64,000 nucleotides of DNA from Monarcha castaneiventris obscurior (taxonomy: Eukaryota > Chordata > Aves > Passeriformes > Monarchidae), in contig JAMPIT010000510.1 in NCBI GenBank assembly GCA_026261815.1, forward strand, positions 20,637,001 through 20,701,000. The letters run 5' to 3'. The stretch's first letter is position 1. Each line of letters begins with the position of its first letter. The notes beneath the pieces are model-generated. The model was not told the DNA's origin, did no database searches, and was given only the letters and a program-made list of their open reading frames with translations. Both the position numbers and the translations under genes were made by a program. Of this stretch, positions 1 through 13,629 are shown one piece after another.

Positions 1-1174
1 CTTATTCCAGGCCGGCCCAACAGAAAAAATGCCGTGAGTCTATATCAGTAATCATGAGTATTGGCAGAAACAAAAGCCAAAGGTGGAGCAGAAGTGAGGA
101 GTCTCTTGCCTGTAGGCAGAGACAGGCAACACAGTGGGCAGGAGCCAAGGAAATCCGTGGTGGGGAGCTGGGAGATGTGATCCTATAGCAGAACCAACTT
201 GGCATTGAAAACTAACGTGCACTGAGTGAGTGCATCAGAAACAACCAGGGAAGATGGAGAAGGGCCCAGGACTAAGGATGTGCCAAGGAGTGCTTTGCAG
301 AGTGGCACTAGTCTGGGATAAAGGTGTCAGGGAGCAGAGGAACGGAGGTGGCAGAGGGCTCTGCAGGCCTGGGAGGAGGTGGCTGCAGTTGCACACCACA
401 CCAGGATATCATAGACCATTCATCACAAGGAATTAATTCTGTGTATAGTGACACTACAAGACTTATTATTGAGGCAGATGCTAGACCAATATTAGCAGGA
501 GAAGCTGAGAATTCTCTCTGTAGTATTCCCTGAGAAGGTATAAATCCATAGTATATGTGAAACCACCACGATATTAAAAGGAAATCCAAATGTTGTTACA
601 AAGAAATCCCCATAAATAATCCCAAATTAGAACCTTGGTGTGAAGTTGAAGGTCAGGTGCTTCTCAGACAGGGCTGGTGGACACAGCTTAGATGACAGCA
701 ATGATTTCTGGGGGGATTTGTGCTTCAGCTTGCTGCCAAATGTTGCAGGGTAGCTGCTGAGTGAACATGGTACCTGTCTTCTCCCATGATTTGTATAAGT
801 AATGTGACCAAAAAATGGGCTTTCTAGGGTCACATCTCATAACATGCCAAGAAAACCATGTGTAGTTAAAAAGACAGTACTAGAAACAGCCATAATGGAA
901 AAACGCATATTTATCAGTGATTTAGATTAGATCGTCTGTGCAGGTACCTCTTGGTATTTACTGCAAAGTATATTTTTTTCAGTAATGTGACAGATAAAAT
1001 TGGAAAGCACAAGGACTGTCAATTCACTCTGCTCCTTTTTCCCCAGCTAGGCTTTTCTGGGCTATTGCTCAACAGCATAGTAATAAATGCAGTAAATCTG
1101 TTTAACTTGACAGGTAATGCATAAAAATGCCACCCCCTCCAAACACACACATGACAATTTTCTAAACTGTGGAA
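1..1174. other. intergenic, nothing recognised
   Basis: Unremarkable AT-rich DNA. Reading frames are under 100 codons and show no domains. Confidence 0.5.
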
Positions 1175-1300
1175 TAATTTAGGTTGATGAGGCTTGTGGA
1201 GGTCCTCTGATCCACCTCCTACTTGAGCACAGACTCAAATACTTCATTAGTTTTCTGCCTTTCCATCCTGAGAGGAGAGAGAAATCTCTCATACTTATAA
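1175..1300 (-). mobile_element. old CR1 LINE fragment, antisense
   Basis: TTTAGGTTGATGAGGCTTGT followed by GGAGGTCCTCTGATCCACCT and CTTGAGCACAG resembles antisense CR1 (GGTTGGAAGGGACCTCTGGAGGTCATCTGGTCCA form) with many substitutions and without the terminal octamers. Confidence 0.5.
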
Positions 1301-3499
1301 CCCAAACCCTAGAGGGGTGAGGTTTAAAATATGTATCAGTCCTCAGCATTTCCCCTGCTGTCTGACTTAGGCAAAGCCAATGGTTCCTACTGCTCAGACA
1401 TTCCTAGAAACTTTACAGGGAGGATGTTTCCTAAACTATTCAGAAAAGGGGCTGAAATTTCCCAGTGATTTTTGGTGTAGTACGTGGTGAAGGATAATAA
1501 AATGGAAAATTCAAATTGATGTAGATAAGCAGAAAGTAAGGCACATGGGAAAAAAATGGTTCTGTTGCAGACAGAGTGAAAAACTCTGAACTAGCTGTTC
1601 AGGAGAGGTCTTGGAGTGAGATAGTTTGTGAAAATGGCAGTTCAGTGACCTCAGGAGAGGTCAAACAGGAGGTTAGAAAGGTAGCTGGGAAAGGCACAGC
1701 AAAGGACATTGTGCTGGCTGTCAGCACACCAGGCATGGTGCAGCTCTCTTCATTTCAAAAATGAAGGGGAACTGAGAAAGAGACAAAAATAAGGGAAAAG
1801 GATATCCAAAGCCGTCTGTGAAAAGAGAGACTGAGAAGACAGGACCTTTCAGTCTGGAGAAGACATTGCTGAGAAAGAAGATGAGAGCCCTTCTCAAAAT
1901 CATGAAAGGTGTGGGGACTGACAGGAAATTATGTTCACTGCCTCACTGATACAGAAATTACCAAACACCTAGTAAGTTTACCAGGTGGCAGATTCAAAAC
2001 AATGGGGAGAAGTTCCTTCATGCAATGCATGATAAAGCTGTGGAGCTACTTGCTGCAGGACCCTGCAGGCAATGAGATTTTTCACAGCTTCAAGGAAGAC
2101 CAAAGCCAAAGAGACATTTTTTCAAGGAGTAGTAAACACAAAGGCATTGCTCCTGGCTCAAGAAGTCAACACAGGTCTGTCTTCCTGCTATCCACTTCAC
2201 CACACCTGTGGTTTGACCTGTGGTTTGACCTCTCCTGTTTGACCTGAATAATGCAAAATTACACAGTCATGGCAGTGCCTCAGAGCTGTAGGTTCCAAAG
2301 GAGAGGAGAGATGTCAGAGAGGATAACTTGCAGGGCCCAGCATCTGGCTCCACGCTATCAGCCCTCTGACAGATAAGCAAAGCATCAGGCTGGCACAAAA
2401 CTGGTCAGTGTAAATTAACCCATTCCAGACTTCTGAAGAAGCAGAGTGATCGGGGACCACCTGACACCATGATGATGTATTTTCAATCTGAGCTAGGAGC
2501 ACTCCAGCAGGATTTACTGTATCCTTGAACCACAGACTCAGCTGTCCCAGTCAAACCAGATCTGTGAAGTCACCCGGCTGAACAAAACACGTGTAAAATC
2601 AAAATTTATTTCTGTCAAAAGATACAAACAGTTTTCTTAAAAATGCATTATTTCATGGACCTTTCCAAGGCACAGAAGCACAAAACAAGGCAGCCTGCCC
2701 ACTCTGGAGAGATTAAACTCCTCCACGTGCAGGAGCCCCTAACTGCCCTGCTGCCAAGGGATGTGTGATGAGGAACAGCCCCCTCCTTGTATTACAACTC
2801 CTTACTCTTTTCTGGTCTGCACTGCTGTATTTTCCACACTGCTTTCTAGATCCTCGATGCCCAAGAACACATCTGCCGGTTTTGTTACTCAAAACCAGAG
2901 CTGGAAAAAAAGCAAAAAATCTCTTTTATTGAACTGCCTGCTATGGCTTTGATTGAGAAATATAACACCCCAAGATGAGTTATTGGCTCAATTGTCACCC
3001 ATGAAATGTGTGCTCTTGGTGGCAGACTAAGAATGCATTTGAGTGTGCATAGCACATTTGCACAGCTCTCTCAACACCTGGAGCGTGATTTTTTTGTGGG
3101 TCCTGCAGCTTTCCCTCCACACATGGTACAGATGCCCCCCAACTTCCCGCTCCCTACAGCCTGCAGAACACCAGAAAACTCAGTCTGACACAGTTTAAAT
3201 CTACATCTCTGTGGTTTGGTTTTCTTAATTATGTAATGGATGGGTTTGAGAGCACTGGTGCTGTGAATATGAAGCAAACCTTTGAGGCAGCCCCCACAGT
3301 TCGTGGCATAGCTGCTGTAACACCGTGTCAATCACTCCAGCTCTGAGCACAGAAGGCTGCAGTGGCACTGTTAGATTTCAAATAAAGATCATTCATGGGG
3401 GAACTGGGTAATTTCTCTGCATGGAGCTGTCTATTTCAGATGCCTGGAAGAGAAAATGGAGCTAAATATCCGTCATTATGTTTAACTCATCTGATTTTT
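1301..3499. other. intergenic, nothing recognised
   Basis: No gene or recognisable repeat, except a tiny direct duplication of CCTGTGGTTTGA (2205-2216 and 2217-2228). Confidence 0.45.
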
Positions 3500-4080
3500 A
3501 AAAGAAGAAGTTTGCTTTAAAATGGTTTTAAAACTCTCCCCTCTGGAGTTCCGGGTATTTTAATTGCCTGAGGCTCAGAGAGAAGGGTGTACCATTTGCT
3601 TTCCTGCCCTCAATTTCAATTTCATTGCTAAATGGTGAAATGCAATTTAAAATTTCTCCGTGTGAACACAGTTCCATAGCTGAGAACATCCCTGTGTCAC
3701 ACACAGGTTCAGCACAGATGAGCACAGACCATCTTGCCTCACCCAGGCAAGCTCTGTAAAAGTTAGCTGCTGAGCCAAGATGATGCCTTACCTGCAAAGG
3801 CTGGATTTCCCCCCAAGAATCTGGCTCCTGGCATAACATTAGGAGTTGGGGATTTTTTTGAAAGGTTTGGTTTACTATATATGCTGCATTTGTAATGACC
3901 TTCCCTGGGAATTGTGTCTGATATGAGATACATGTCTCAAATAACAGGCTGTGCAATAATTTTGAAATAATGTCATTAATTGCACCTTCCAAGGCAGGGA
4001 ACCTAAGCAGCTATTAAACCTTTTAATTTATATTAAATCAGTAAAATTAATTGCCTGTCCATAACAAACGAAAAAGAAAT
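3500..4080. other. candidate conserved non-coding segment
   Basis: AT-rich, repeat-free segment containing ordered AATT/TTAAT-rich motifs and the longest antisense open frame of the left half (3528-3992, 154 codons), which has no recognisable domain. The texture is that of a long-conserved non-coding element, but conservation cannot be seen from one sequence. Confidence 0.25.
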
Positions 4081-5389
4081 ACATACTTTGGAAGATGGCC
4101 ACGGGTCTCCAGTCGATATAAATTGAATGTGCTTCTATGAATCTCAGAGTAAAATTTTATTTCAGTGCTTTATTGAGTATTCTAGGAATTCCTTGACAAC
4201 ATACTGCTAGGAAACCAGGTTACTCACATATTCCTACAGAAGGCATGGGAAGGCCAAGTTCAATGGAGTCAAAAGGGTGCACATCACCATCCCATGGCAA
4301 AGGGACTATTTACTTCTTGGGTTTAGAAAAAATAATTTAATATGGAAAAATAAACATCAGATGTATCACATGATTCATTACTAAGTAAGAATTACTACTA
4401 TAATCTTTATGACCCAGCTACGTGCCGAGAAAAATACATACTGTTTTTTAATTCCTACCATTCCTCACAGCACTGAGACTTTTTGCAGGAATAAGAACGA
4501 AACCCACTCAGTTGAGTATGACCTTGAAGATCAGGCCAAATTTAAGTGTTACAAGGTAGTGAATCTCCTGTCACTTTCACTTTCACTCACAGAAAACTGT
4601 TATCTCTGATTTGGGGTGGTTGCAGGAGAACAGCATACACTCAGGAAATGAACTTGTCAAAACATTTTTTGGCTTGAGAGTATCACAAGTCTTGGCTTTT
4701 GACCAGATTTTACTACCCCTTGGGTTTAGCTGAACTGAAAATATTCTTAGAAAAGGAGATCATCTGAATCTCTGCAATCACAGGCTCAAGCAAAGCCAGA
4801 ATATTCAGAGGGAGGCTGAACTAAGATGAGAGAGGAGAGGACTTTGATTTGGGTAAAAAATGCATCTAACTCAAATATTTGTCACATTTGAGAAAAAATT
4901 CAATTGTATTATAATACAACTTCACTATTTGGGAAGGTACACATGCTCAGGTAATACAAAATTTCATCAAAGAACTTTTGTGACAGTGGAATAGCACACA
5001 TGGAAGCAATGAGGAAGGTGACCTGGGCTTGCACCAGTGTTATCAGTGGAACTTGGCTTCTCTATGTCACTTGGATGCTCAAGCTGTGAAAGTCTGCTTG
5101 GTGCTACGTACTAAATTCTGCCCTTAAATGAGCACACAGGAAATAGAGCAGCCAAAACCCGGGAAATATTCTGGGACTTGAAACCTGCTTTCCGTCCCTG
5201 GAGAAGTGTTTTGCCTGCCCTTTGTTTCAGTGCTTCTTTTGTGGAGTATAATTCTTGTTCCTTCAACCAGCTAGTGAGTAAGCCCCAGATATATGCATCC
5301 CATCTAATAGGACATAGCACATCCATGTAAGCATCCACCTCCTCTCAGGATGAAGCGCTTTAAGAATTAAATCCACTGAAGATCATGCT
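4081..5389. other. intergenic, nothing recognised
   Basis: AT-rich DNA without supported genes, repeats or RNA genes. Confidence 0.45.
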
Positions 5390-5740
5390 AATATGTAATT
5401 GAGTCGTGGAGATAGATGAATCACACAAGCTGCTTGCACAAAATGATCACTTTTCGCCATGTGATTACATAAAGGGGAGCTTGGTTACAGCAGAGGGAAA
5501 AAGTTATTCCTGATTCTGAGTTACATTACCCCAGTCCAGCCTATTGAAATTGCATAGGTGAAACTGGAAGGGGAAAAGATTATCCATCTGAAACCAAGTG
5601 TCTCCATTACGCAATGAACAACCTCTGATTATAGCACTGGTGTCCAAAATTAATTAGAATCCACCAAGCTAGACCATTTCAATATTTCTAATTTTATCTT
5701 TCGGCAATTAATCTACTTTTGGTCACATAGTGCTTACTGT
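5390..5740. other. candidate conserved non-coding segment
   Basis: Repeat-free stretch with several homeodomain-type cores (TTAATTA near 5650, CAATTAAT near 5705) and an isolated TTACGCAAT C/EBP-like motif near 5608. It could be a distal enhancer in the gene desert. Inferred from motif content only. Confidence 0.25.
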
Positions 5741-8700
5741 AAAAATAAACTACTGCCTGCTCTCAAGCCTTGCTAGACAGAGAAAGACCTCAAAAATAGA
5801 TGAGAAAAGGTGCACTGTACATGTATTTTTCAGCAGTTGAGAACACTGCAAGGAAGAGCAGGTGTGCAGCACAGGTAAATTTTCCCAGTCACCTGAAATG
5901 TCTGGTTATTCATTTATAAGAATGTCATTTATAATCAATGACACTCATAATCTCAGGAAGGCTTTGCATATCATGAATGGTTACTTAGGTTCTGTTTTGC
6001 ACCTATCACAGGGCTCCATTTAAGCATTTCTGAAGAAGAAATATTATGCCAATAGAAATAATAGTAATTGTTATCAGTGGCAGAAGGAAAGGATGACACT
6101 GAGAGTCTGGATAGCACTGAGGCCAAAAGGAATTCAGCCACCACACCAGTCTCTCAGATACAAGACAGTCCCTAGAAGATTGTTTCATCATCCCTTCAGA
6201 ATAAGTGGGTGTAAATCCGTTCACCTTATCTAGCACTATGCCCACTGCAACTGTTCCTCATGAGCTTGCCAAAGATCAGTGTTGTGGTTGCTGAGTGCAG
6301 AGACAGTGTCAGTACTTGACAAAGAGGGTTTGCTTACTGCCCACTCAGCATCATATGGAGAAGACGGGAAAAATGCAGTCTAGCCAAGATCGGGTAATGC
6401 TCATCCCAATTCACAGCCCCAGCTCAGCCACACCTGACCCACACATCCCTGACAGACATGTGGAGCTCAGTCCCAGTACTGAGAATTGTGCACAGGAAGA
6501 AAACCTCTCTGTGACTGGCCTGTAACTGGAATTCAGGTACAAAAAGGTTTTCAGCTCACCATTGTTCAACAATAACTTCAGGGACTTGACTCAGAGAGCT
6601 AAAGGACAGGCTTTAAAGGACTGCTTTTCTTCCTGACAGAAGCAATCCCTCATAGACAGTTTTCATGTAACCATCCTGTTTTGGAGGCTGAAAGAATTTA
6701 TCAGGAAGATTTCCAAGCTGACCCAAGTTCCAGAGGACCATCTTCAACCTGTTTAATTTTGGAGCAGAGATGAAGCCAAAATGTCCTGCTGTATTCTCAC
6801 TTCCAAGAACCGTGGCCATGTAAAGCAAAAAAGCAAAGCCTCTCTTTTTAAGTTCAACTGCTCTTTTATTACAACATATTTTAAATATACCTTTGAACCA
6901 GCAGGTTTTCTAAGACTGTCACCTTTTTCTTTTTTCCTTCTGCTTTTAGGTCTCAGATTCCTTTTCTGTAGAAGCTATTAGCTTTGCACTGAGAAATACA
7001 AGGGGGAATGTTTCAATGACAGCAAGATGCAGTACTAGGTGCAATGTTATATTCTGAGTAAATGATACCATTCAAAGGGCAGAGCAGAGCATGAATAGCA
7101 TTGATTTCCAGAAGAGCTATTTCAGTACTTAGCAAAGTTTGATAAGACTGCTCTCCTTCACTGCCTGAGTTGTTAAGAGGCTGTGTCCCACACCAGCAGG
7201 CAGCAATATGATCTGAGCTAAATGTAACTCATCACCTCCTGCGGGGTTGTCAGCATTAAATTGTGCCTGGGCTCACCACCCCAGCCTCGTGGAAAACTCA
7301 AGAGCATCCCACAGCACCACTGTGTGCTAAGGTAGGAGTGCCCAAATTGCACTTTGCACTCTAGAAGGTGTCACAAGGCAGGTTTTATCATCAAAGCATT
7401 CTATTACCTACTCCAAGGGTATCTGAAATCACCTGGCAACCAAAGATGAAGGTCTGACTGGTGGCTGAGAGTCTCCAAGACTGAAGCTGTGCAGGAGGGG
7501 ACCCTTTGGAGCCAGTCCAAGGCAATGGGATGCTCTTTCAAAACTTCAAAACCAAGAGCAGAAGCATCGCTTCAGAGAACATTTTACCTAACAGGTTTCA
7601 TCTACCTCAAGACAAGGTGAAGTACGACTTGAGAGTGCTGCCTTCTTTGCTTTAACTGGAGTCTGGAGAACCAGCTCATGTGCAAAAAAAGTACATCTAC
7701 AGGTTTGAATACACAAATACATCTCCAAGCAATAAGTTGCATTTTTGCCTACCCATACTGTAATAAAAACAAAAGGCTTCCAGCCAAAATCCATAAATTT
7801 ATATAACTTTCCAGAGCAAATTATATGAAATTGAAGTAAAAAAAAAATTGCAGCTAATTTGAAGAGAAAATAACCTATTGTTCCCTCAAGTCTGCTACTG
7901 CATAAGATCTATTTTCTAACAAAATTTGAAGTACCATATAATATCTTACTTTAGCTAAAATACAATGTTTTAAACATATTTCTGGTTTTGAAAATAACTT
8001 TCAGCTACTTTACGAACACAAGTATGTCAATAAGATGTGGCCTTATTAGAATGCCCTTCATCCACCTGAATAACTCAATACTGGCAGCACTTCAGACCAC
8101 ACATCCTGGCAGGGGAACAACCTGGCTATATATCCAAAGCTATCACTGAGCACACTTTCTGTGGCATGCCAACCTTGAGTACCTTGAAAGTGTATGAGTA
8201 TTTTAAGAAGGTTAAAATGCTGTTGTCAGTTTGTCAATTATTTCATTTCACCAATTACCACAGCTTCAACAAATCCTTAGGTGTCACAGGTCTCCTGAAG
8301 CTGCTGCCAAATTAGAAAAGGGAGAGTGATGATTCAACAGAGCCATTGAGGGAGTGAGAGTCCCTGTGTCATCATGTCTGGAGGCCAGAGATTTGTTTGC
8401 TTCAGTTTTAGTCTATTTACTGAACATTGAACTGGGAGTCTTGATTGCTTCTGAGGAAATAAATATAAACTATTGTATTTTTAAAGTTCCAAATTCTTTA
8501 TGCAGTGCTGTGGAAAAGTGACATTGTGGGCAGGAGCTGGGCCAACAGAGAGAATTGTGATGTGACTGATCTTTCCAAAGATAAATTGGTTTTAAAATCA
8601 TGCTCCTAATCTTCTTATTGCCCCTCCAGCTCTCCTTCTTCATGGCCCGCCTTATCCACCTGCAGCCCATGAGCTATCGGGCCCTGGGCAGGTGTTTACA

Positions 8701-10004
8701 ATCACAGCAGTTACCAAAGCAGCTCTGACATCAGGGCCGTGCCTCCCACCATTTCCAGTCCATCACCCCTTCTTTCCTGCTCTCTCCCACTGTTCCTCTC
8801 AGCTAATTCTCAGACATGTGCAGGGTCATTGCTCCAGACCAGGTCCCCCCCTAGAAAAAACCTTTCCCTTACACATCACCCCATCTGCTAATGTTTCACC
8901 TACATCTTTACTGTCCTGCTCATCGCCCAGCACTTCCCCTTGCATCGCTCTTGGTTGTTCACCTCCTTCCTGCCTCTCTGGTACCTGGGCAGCCAGTGAA
9001 AGCAGCAGCAGGCCAGTAGGGTTAATGTTGTCTGGTCAAATCTCAAATCATCTACTTCCAATCTCAGCTGGTTCCTTCAAGGAGAAACAAAACAAAACAA
9101 AAAGACCCAGAACACAGAAGCATGAAAATGCCTTTGCAAAGTTTGAATGCTGATGTTTAGTTTCTTGACATGATGAATTTACCCAGAAGAGCGGTATCTC
9201 AAGCATACAGGAATCTGTTAAGAAAAAGGCACTGCAAGTAGCTGGCAGGCAGCAAGACATTGTGTCAATGACCATTACCCTTCTCGGGTAATATCCTTGT
9301 CAAAGACAATAGGCCTGCTCTGCACGCATAGGATGCAGAAGCAGCCACTGAGCAGGCAAATTCCAACTCATTTCACCAGCCATAAAATAAATCCTGAGTC
9401 CATCAGTGCTTGTGTAGAAATGAAAGCTGTTTTATGACCAAAGCATAAGAAGAAAGCCCTTCAAATGCCCACTTCAAAGTCTAAAGCTTTCTTACACTTC
9501 TGACACTTTCAATCCCTTTAGCTTTTTGCTATGAGTGCAGTTTTAGCAACAACAGGAACAGGGAAATAACACCACCAAATTGGCTTAGCACCATGTGTGA
9601 ATTCTTATTTACAAGCTACAGATAGCAGCATTTTTATCCCTGGCTCAGCTCTAGCTGCAGCAAGCGAGTCTGAAAGCAGCTGCACAGCACAGGGCTGACA
9701 GCAAGCAGGACACTGCCCCAGCCCAGCCTCTGCTCTTCTGTCCTGAGGCCCCACACCACTGAGGTGATTGGGTATTGCCATGGAAGTGCCCCTGTGTCAG
9801 TGGAGGATCAGGGACTCACCATGCACTAGTATGACCTACTGCTGCCCAGGCCACTTCTCTTCTATTTCTGACCTTCTGATTTTCTCACCTCACACAAAAA
9901 GGGCTGCTCTTATTGATGTTTCCATCATTTTTTCTGCTCCACAGGGCAGCAAAACATTCAGTGGTGCCGGAAAGGAGATCAGCCACTAATAAAGACTGAG
10001 CATG
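5741..10004. other. intergenic, nothing recognised
   Basis: No supported gene. Open frames reach about 153 codons in a C-rich patch (8692-9153) but show no domains. One short (AAAAC)n run lies near 9090. Confidence 0.45.
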
Positions 10005-10205
10005 AGCCTGTGCCTAGGAGTCAAGGTAGCCACATAGGGAGGAGTCAGAGGTCCTGGTTCCCACTCCCCAGAGCACGCTGGTGTACCAAGAACTGGGGCA
10101 GGAGCTCTGGAGTCATCTTTGCCCCTGTACTACTCACATCTCCAGTGCCTCTTTGTCTATTGCATTCATTCACAGCTGGGTATAAATATTGCCACATGAA
10201 ATAAA
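10005..10205 (+). repeat. possible MIR-like SINE relic
   Basis: The order of segments (GGTCCTGGTTCCCACTCC, then a CCTCTTTGTCT pyrimidine block, then GGGTATAAATATTGCC) resembles the order in ancient MIR-type SINEs, with much divergence. An AATAAA with T-rich sequence lies at 10200-10205. Low-confidence call. Confidence 0.3.
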
Positions 10206-11679
10206 GTGGTTTGGGATTTTTTATCTAGATGACACTCCACATGTTTTCCCACATTTCTTACGGCATGTGGTAGGGGAGGAGATCCCACAAAATCCATCAT
10301 TCTTTTTCATGGATTTTCAGCAAGATATCCAGTGAGGCAATAAGTAAGATCTGAAAGTTACCTTTTGGTAACGTTTTTGGTGGATTAATTTGAAATACAT
10401 TACAAGATAATGATGTCTTAATGATTTTTTTTCAGGTTATTATATTAATCACACCACTCTCTCCAGAACGATGGAGGGTCCTATTTATTACTCCCTCTTC
10501 AGTTTCCATCACTTGCTGTTGTCCCAAAACATTTAGAGCTGTTGTAATATTCCTTCCCAAGGTACTAAAATACAATATGCCTGTTGCTATTGCAAGACAC
10601 CAAAGACCAGAAGAAGCGATTGGGTTTTTTGTTTGAATCCAGGAAGGAGAGATCCAGGAACATAACAATAAGTTATAAATAACATCCACTCTGGTGCACC
10701 TGACAAATGCAAGCCATAAAAAACCAAAAAGGGCTATAACATGCTCCAACTAATTTAAGATCTTTCATATAAAAGACTAAAAGCCTCAGCTATGACAATG
10801 TGCATGCACATAAAAAAAAGAAGTAAAACAAAAAACAAAAAAACCCACCCAGAAATGCAGAAGAAGAAATGAAAAGTATAATTTTCCTCATGTTTCTGCA
10901 GGAACAGAGAATCTATTACATAACAGAGCTGAGATGACCCTAAAAAAGACTCTAAGCTGTAAAAAGAAAAATTGATAGTTCTTGCTAGCTTGACCTGAAG
11001 ATAAACTCCTTCTTAACTCCTTCCAGTCTTAAACCTACTGACTGGATCCAGGGGGCTGTGTCTATCTCCATTTCAGCCCTGCTACGCAATAGGATTTTTT
11101 GGCATAAGTATTTTGTTCATAATGTAAATCAGGCATGTAGTTCTATCTTACCCTATGAAAGCTGTTCTCCATTTGTTTAAAATAAGGAAACTTGGCAGTG
11201 TGACTGAGACTCACAAATAATATTCATTTTACTGTGAGAGTCATTATTAGCATGCAGAAGTCCTAGGACTAGCCTGTTAAAATTGGTGTGGCCCCTGCCC
11301 TGTGACGTGCATGTGAGACACAAGAGGCAGATATAGCTGGGCAGAAGGAAAGAGCACAAGCCAGCACTAGGATTGTCCATGGGCCACTCTCTGTACAACC
11401 AGCACTGATTTATTTTAAATGTCCCCGCAGGGAAGACTTTACTGGAGAATCAGAATAGAAGCACTGAGGGAACTTAGCCACTGTTTATCTGGAGCTCCTC
11501 CACACACTCAGGGAGACATTCAGCAAGTAAACTTCCATAGGTAAGTTCACAAGTTCTCTTACACCTTGTCTTAAGCCAGAGGAGAAAATGTAAAGTTATT
11601 TGCAGGAGTGATTTATCCAAGCTGTCATGGATTGATTCATGGAACAAAATCAAACTCCAGTTTGGCAAGACCAAGTGAT
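10206..11679. other. intergenic, A-rich patch
   Basis: No gene seen. Contains an A-rich low-complexity stretch (about 10811-10850). Confidence 0.45.
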
Positions 11680-11759
11680 TTTATATAATATATATATATG
11701 TATATTTATATAATATATATATTATATATATTTTTTATATATATATATATATAATAAAT
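11680..11759. repeat. (TA)n microsatellite, palindromic
   Basis: About 80 bases of almost pure A and T made of TATA and ATAT blocks around a short T run, with only one G. It is self-complementary and could extrude as a hairpin. Likely length-polymorphic. Confidence 0.9.
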
Positions 11760-13629
11760 ACAGAACCGTATTTATTTCAAGAAACCTGGACGAAGTCCAA
11801 GTAGGGTTGTTTTACTAAAAGCCAGAGAGAAAGACCTTATCTGACCTGCAAAATCTGAATGCTGCTTGTGTACCATGAATGTTAAAACTGAAATGGCCTG
11901 TGGATGCTGTGTCAGAGAGAACTCAGTTTTCAGCTCAGAACAGTCAGCACCCATCGTGGTCGATGCAAAGGCCAGGTTCCAGCCCTGCTTGTTGCTGAAT
12001 CAGGGAAGCAGTGACACCTCTGCATGTTGCATCCCAACAGACTATCCTTGTCTTTACACCTCTCACCATCCTTAGTGAATTTATTTTGAAAAGTTTGCGG
12101 CTTCATTTTGACACAGAATGAAAACAGATTTTTGAACTGCAACATCTCTTCATGGGATATAGTCCTTCTTTTCTGGCCCAATCAAGCTTTAAGGTTTAGT
12201 TTTCAATGTTAATGCAAATAATTTGAAATAGGAACACTGAAAGGCCTGGATGCAATCTAAGCACTAGTATTACAAATCAGTAAGCATAAAACATATTTTA
12301 AACTCACTCCTGTTTCATTAATCCAAATTTCATAGTAAGTAAAGTAGAAATCTTCCTACAAATTCAAAAGCAAACCACTTTCCAATCTCTCTTCATCTGT
12401 CTAAATTATGCTGATTGCCATAGAAAGCATACCCTTTAGAAATAACAGATGATTAAACAGCCTTCCTCACCTGTAAATAAGCAGGGAATTTGGTGTGTTA
12501 GACATGTTATTTGCTTTGCACCTACTAGTCAAGCTCAAGTCCTGTGACTATTTATCTACCAGAGAGACTCCAGGTTTTTTTCATTTGAAATAAATGCCAG
12601 ATGACAAATTGCTTTTGACTCCAGAGATTTGGAAACCAGACTGCTGCCACACATGTAAGATTTTTGCTGGGGAGCCATCTGCAAGGCAAACACAAAACTC
12701 TAACATTATTATTCCAACCCAACGTGAAATACTGCAAAATACAAACTCAACCTCCCGTTTCACTCCTACTAATATGCACACAACATAAGACTCAAATAAA
12801 AATGTTCAGCTGTGAATATTTATGTCTTATTTTTAGCTCCATTGTGTTTAGAGGCTTAGTACACCTTTGGTTGCTTCTCATCCTCCAAACAGACAACACA
12901 GAAAGACTTCTTTTTTGTGCCAGTCACATACTAGCATCTGCAAGACAGGAAGAACATGACAAAGGTACAAAAAAAGTAGGAAGAGGTTTGCTGGGGCTTG
13001 CTTCATTTCAATGGGATGTTTAAAAAATGGATAAAGTTGTACTGTTTGCAGGATATACTTTCAAGAAATATCAGCTTTCTGATGTGTGGTAGTCTAACGT
13101 GGTGCACTGTCATGTCTCCAGCCAAAACTGTAGCAAGGTGCCAGTGGGCTCCAGGAACCCCTGATGCTCCAGTTGTGGTTCTCCACCTATGGACATTGGG
13201 CAAATCATGCAGTTCTGTCACGTGGTTTTCTCTGAAGACAGAAGAAAAATCTTTCTGAACCTCCTCATTAGAAAAAAGTACTACCTGGCAAATCCAACAT
13301 GCTTATGTTATTAATGAAAATTAAGGAGAAACCATGCCTCTCACTTGCCTTTCAGACACTAAAGTAAACATTCATTATTATATCTATGAACATAACTTGG
13401 CAAATTGCATAAGCCCAGCTGGAAAATGTGCAAAGTAATGAAATAAACTTGTGCAAATGTGATCTGAGCAGTAAAAATTCATTACAAAATCAATACTTGA
13501 TTGCCTTTACTAAACAATTACAGTACTGACAAAAATAATGGTTGCAACAGCTCTGCAGTCACTGATAACTATTTCTTAAGGCACCATCATAAAACACTAT
13601 GTATTAAAGGTGTCACAAAACAACTTTTG
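11760..13629. other. intergenic, nothing recognised
   Basis: AT-rich DNA with short overlapping chance frames around 12550-13260. No domain, RNA or repeat recognised. Confidence 0.45.

Noticed and set aside
3528..3992. 154-codon - strand frame
   Set aside because: No recognisable domain, splice pattern or promoter; kept only as a low-interest finding.
8692..9153. 153-codon frame in a C-rich patch
   Set aside because: Low-complexity Ser/Pro/Leu product ending in a Lys-rich tail encoded by an (AAAAC)n run; looks like chance.
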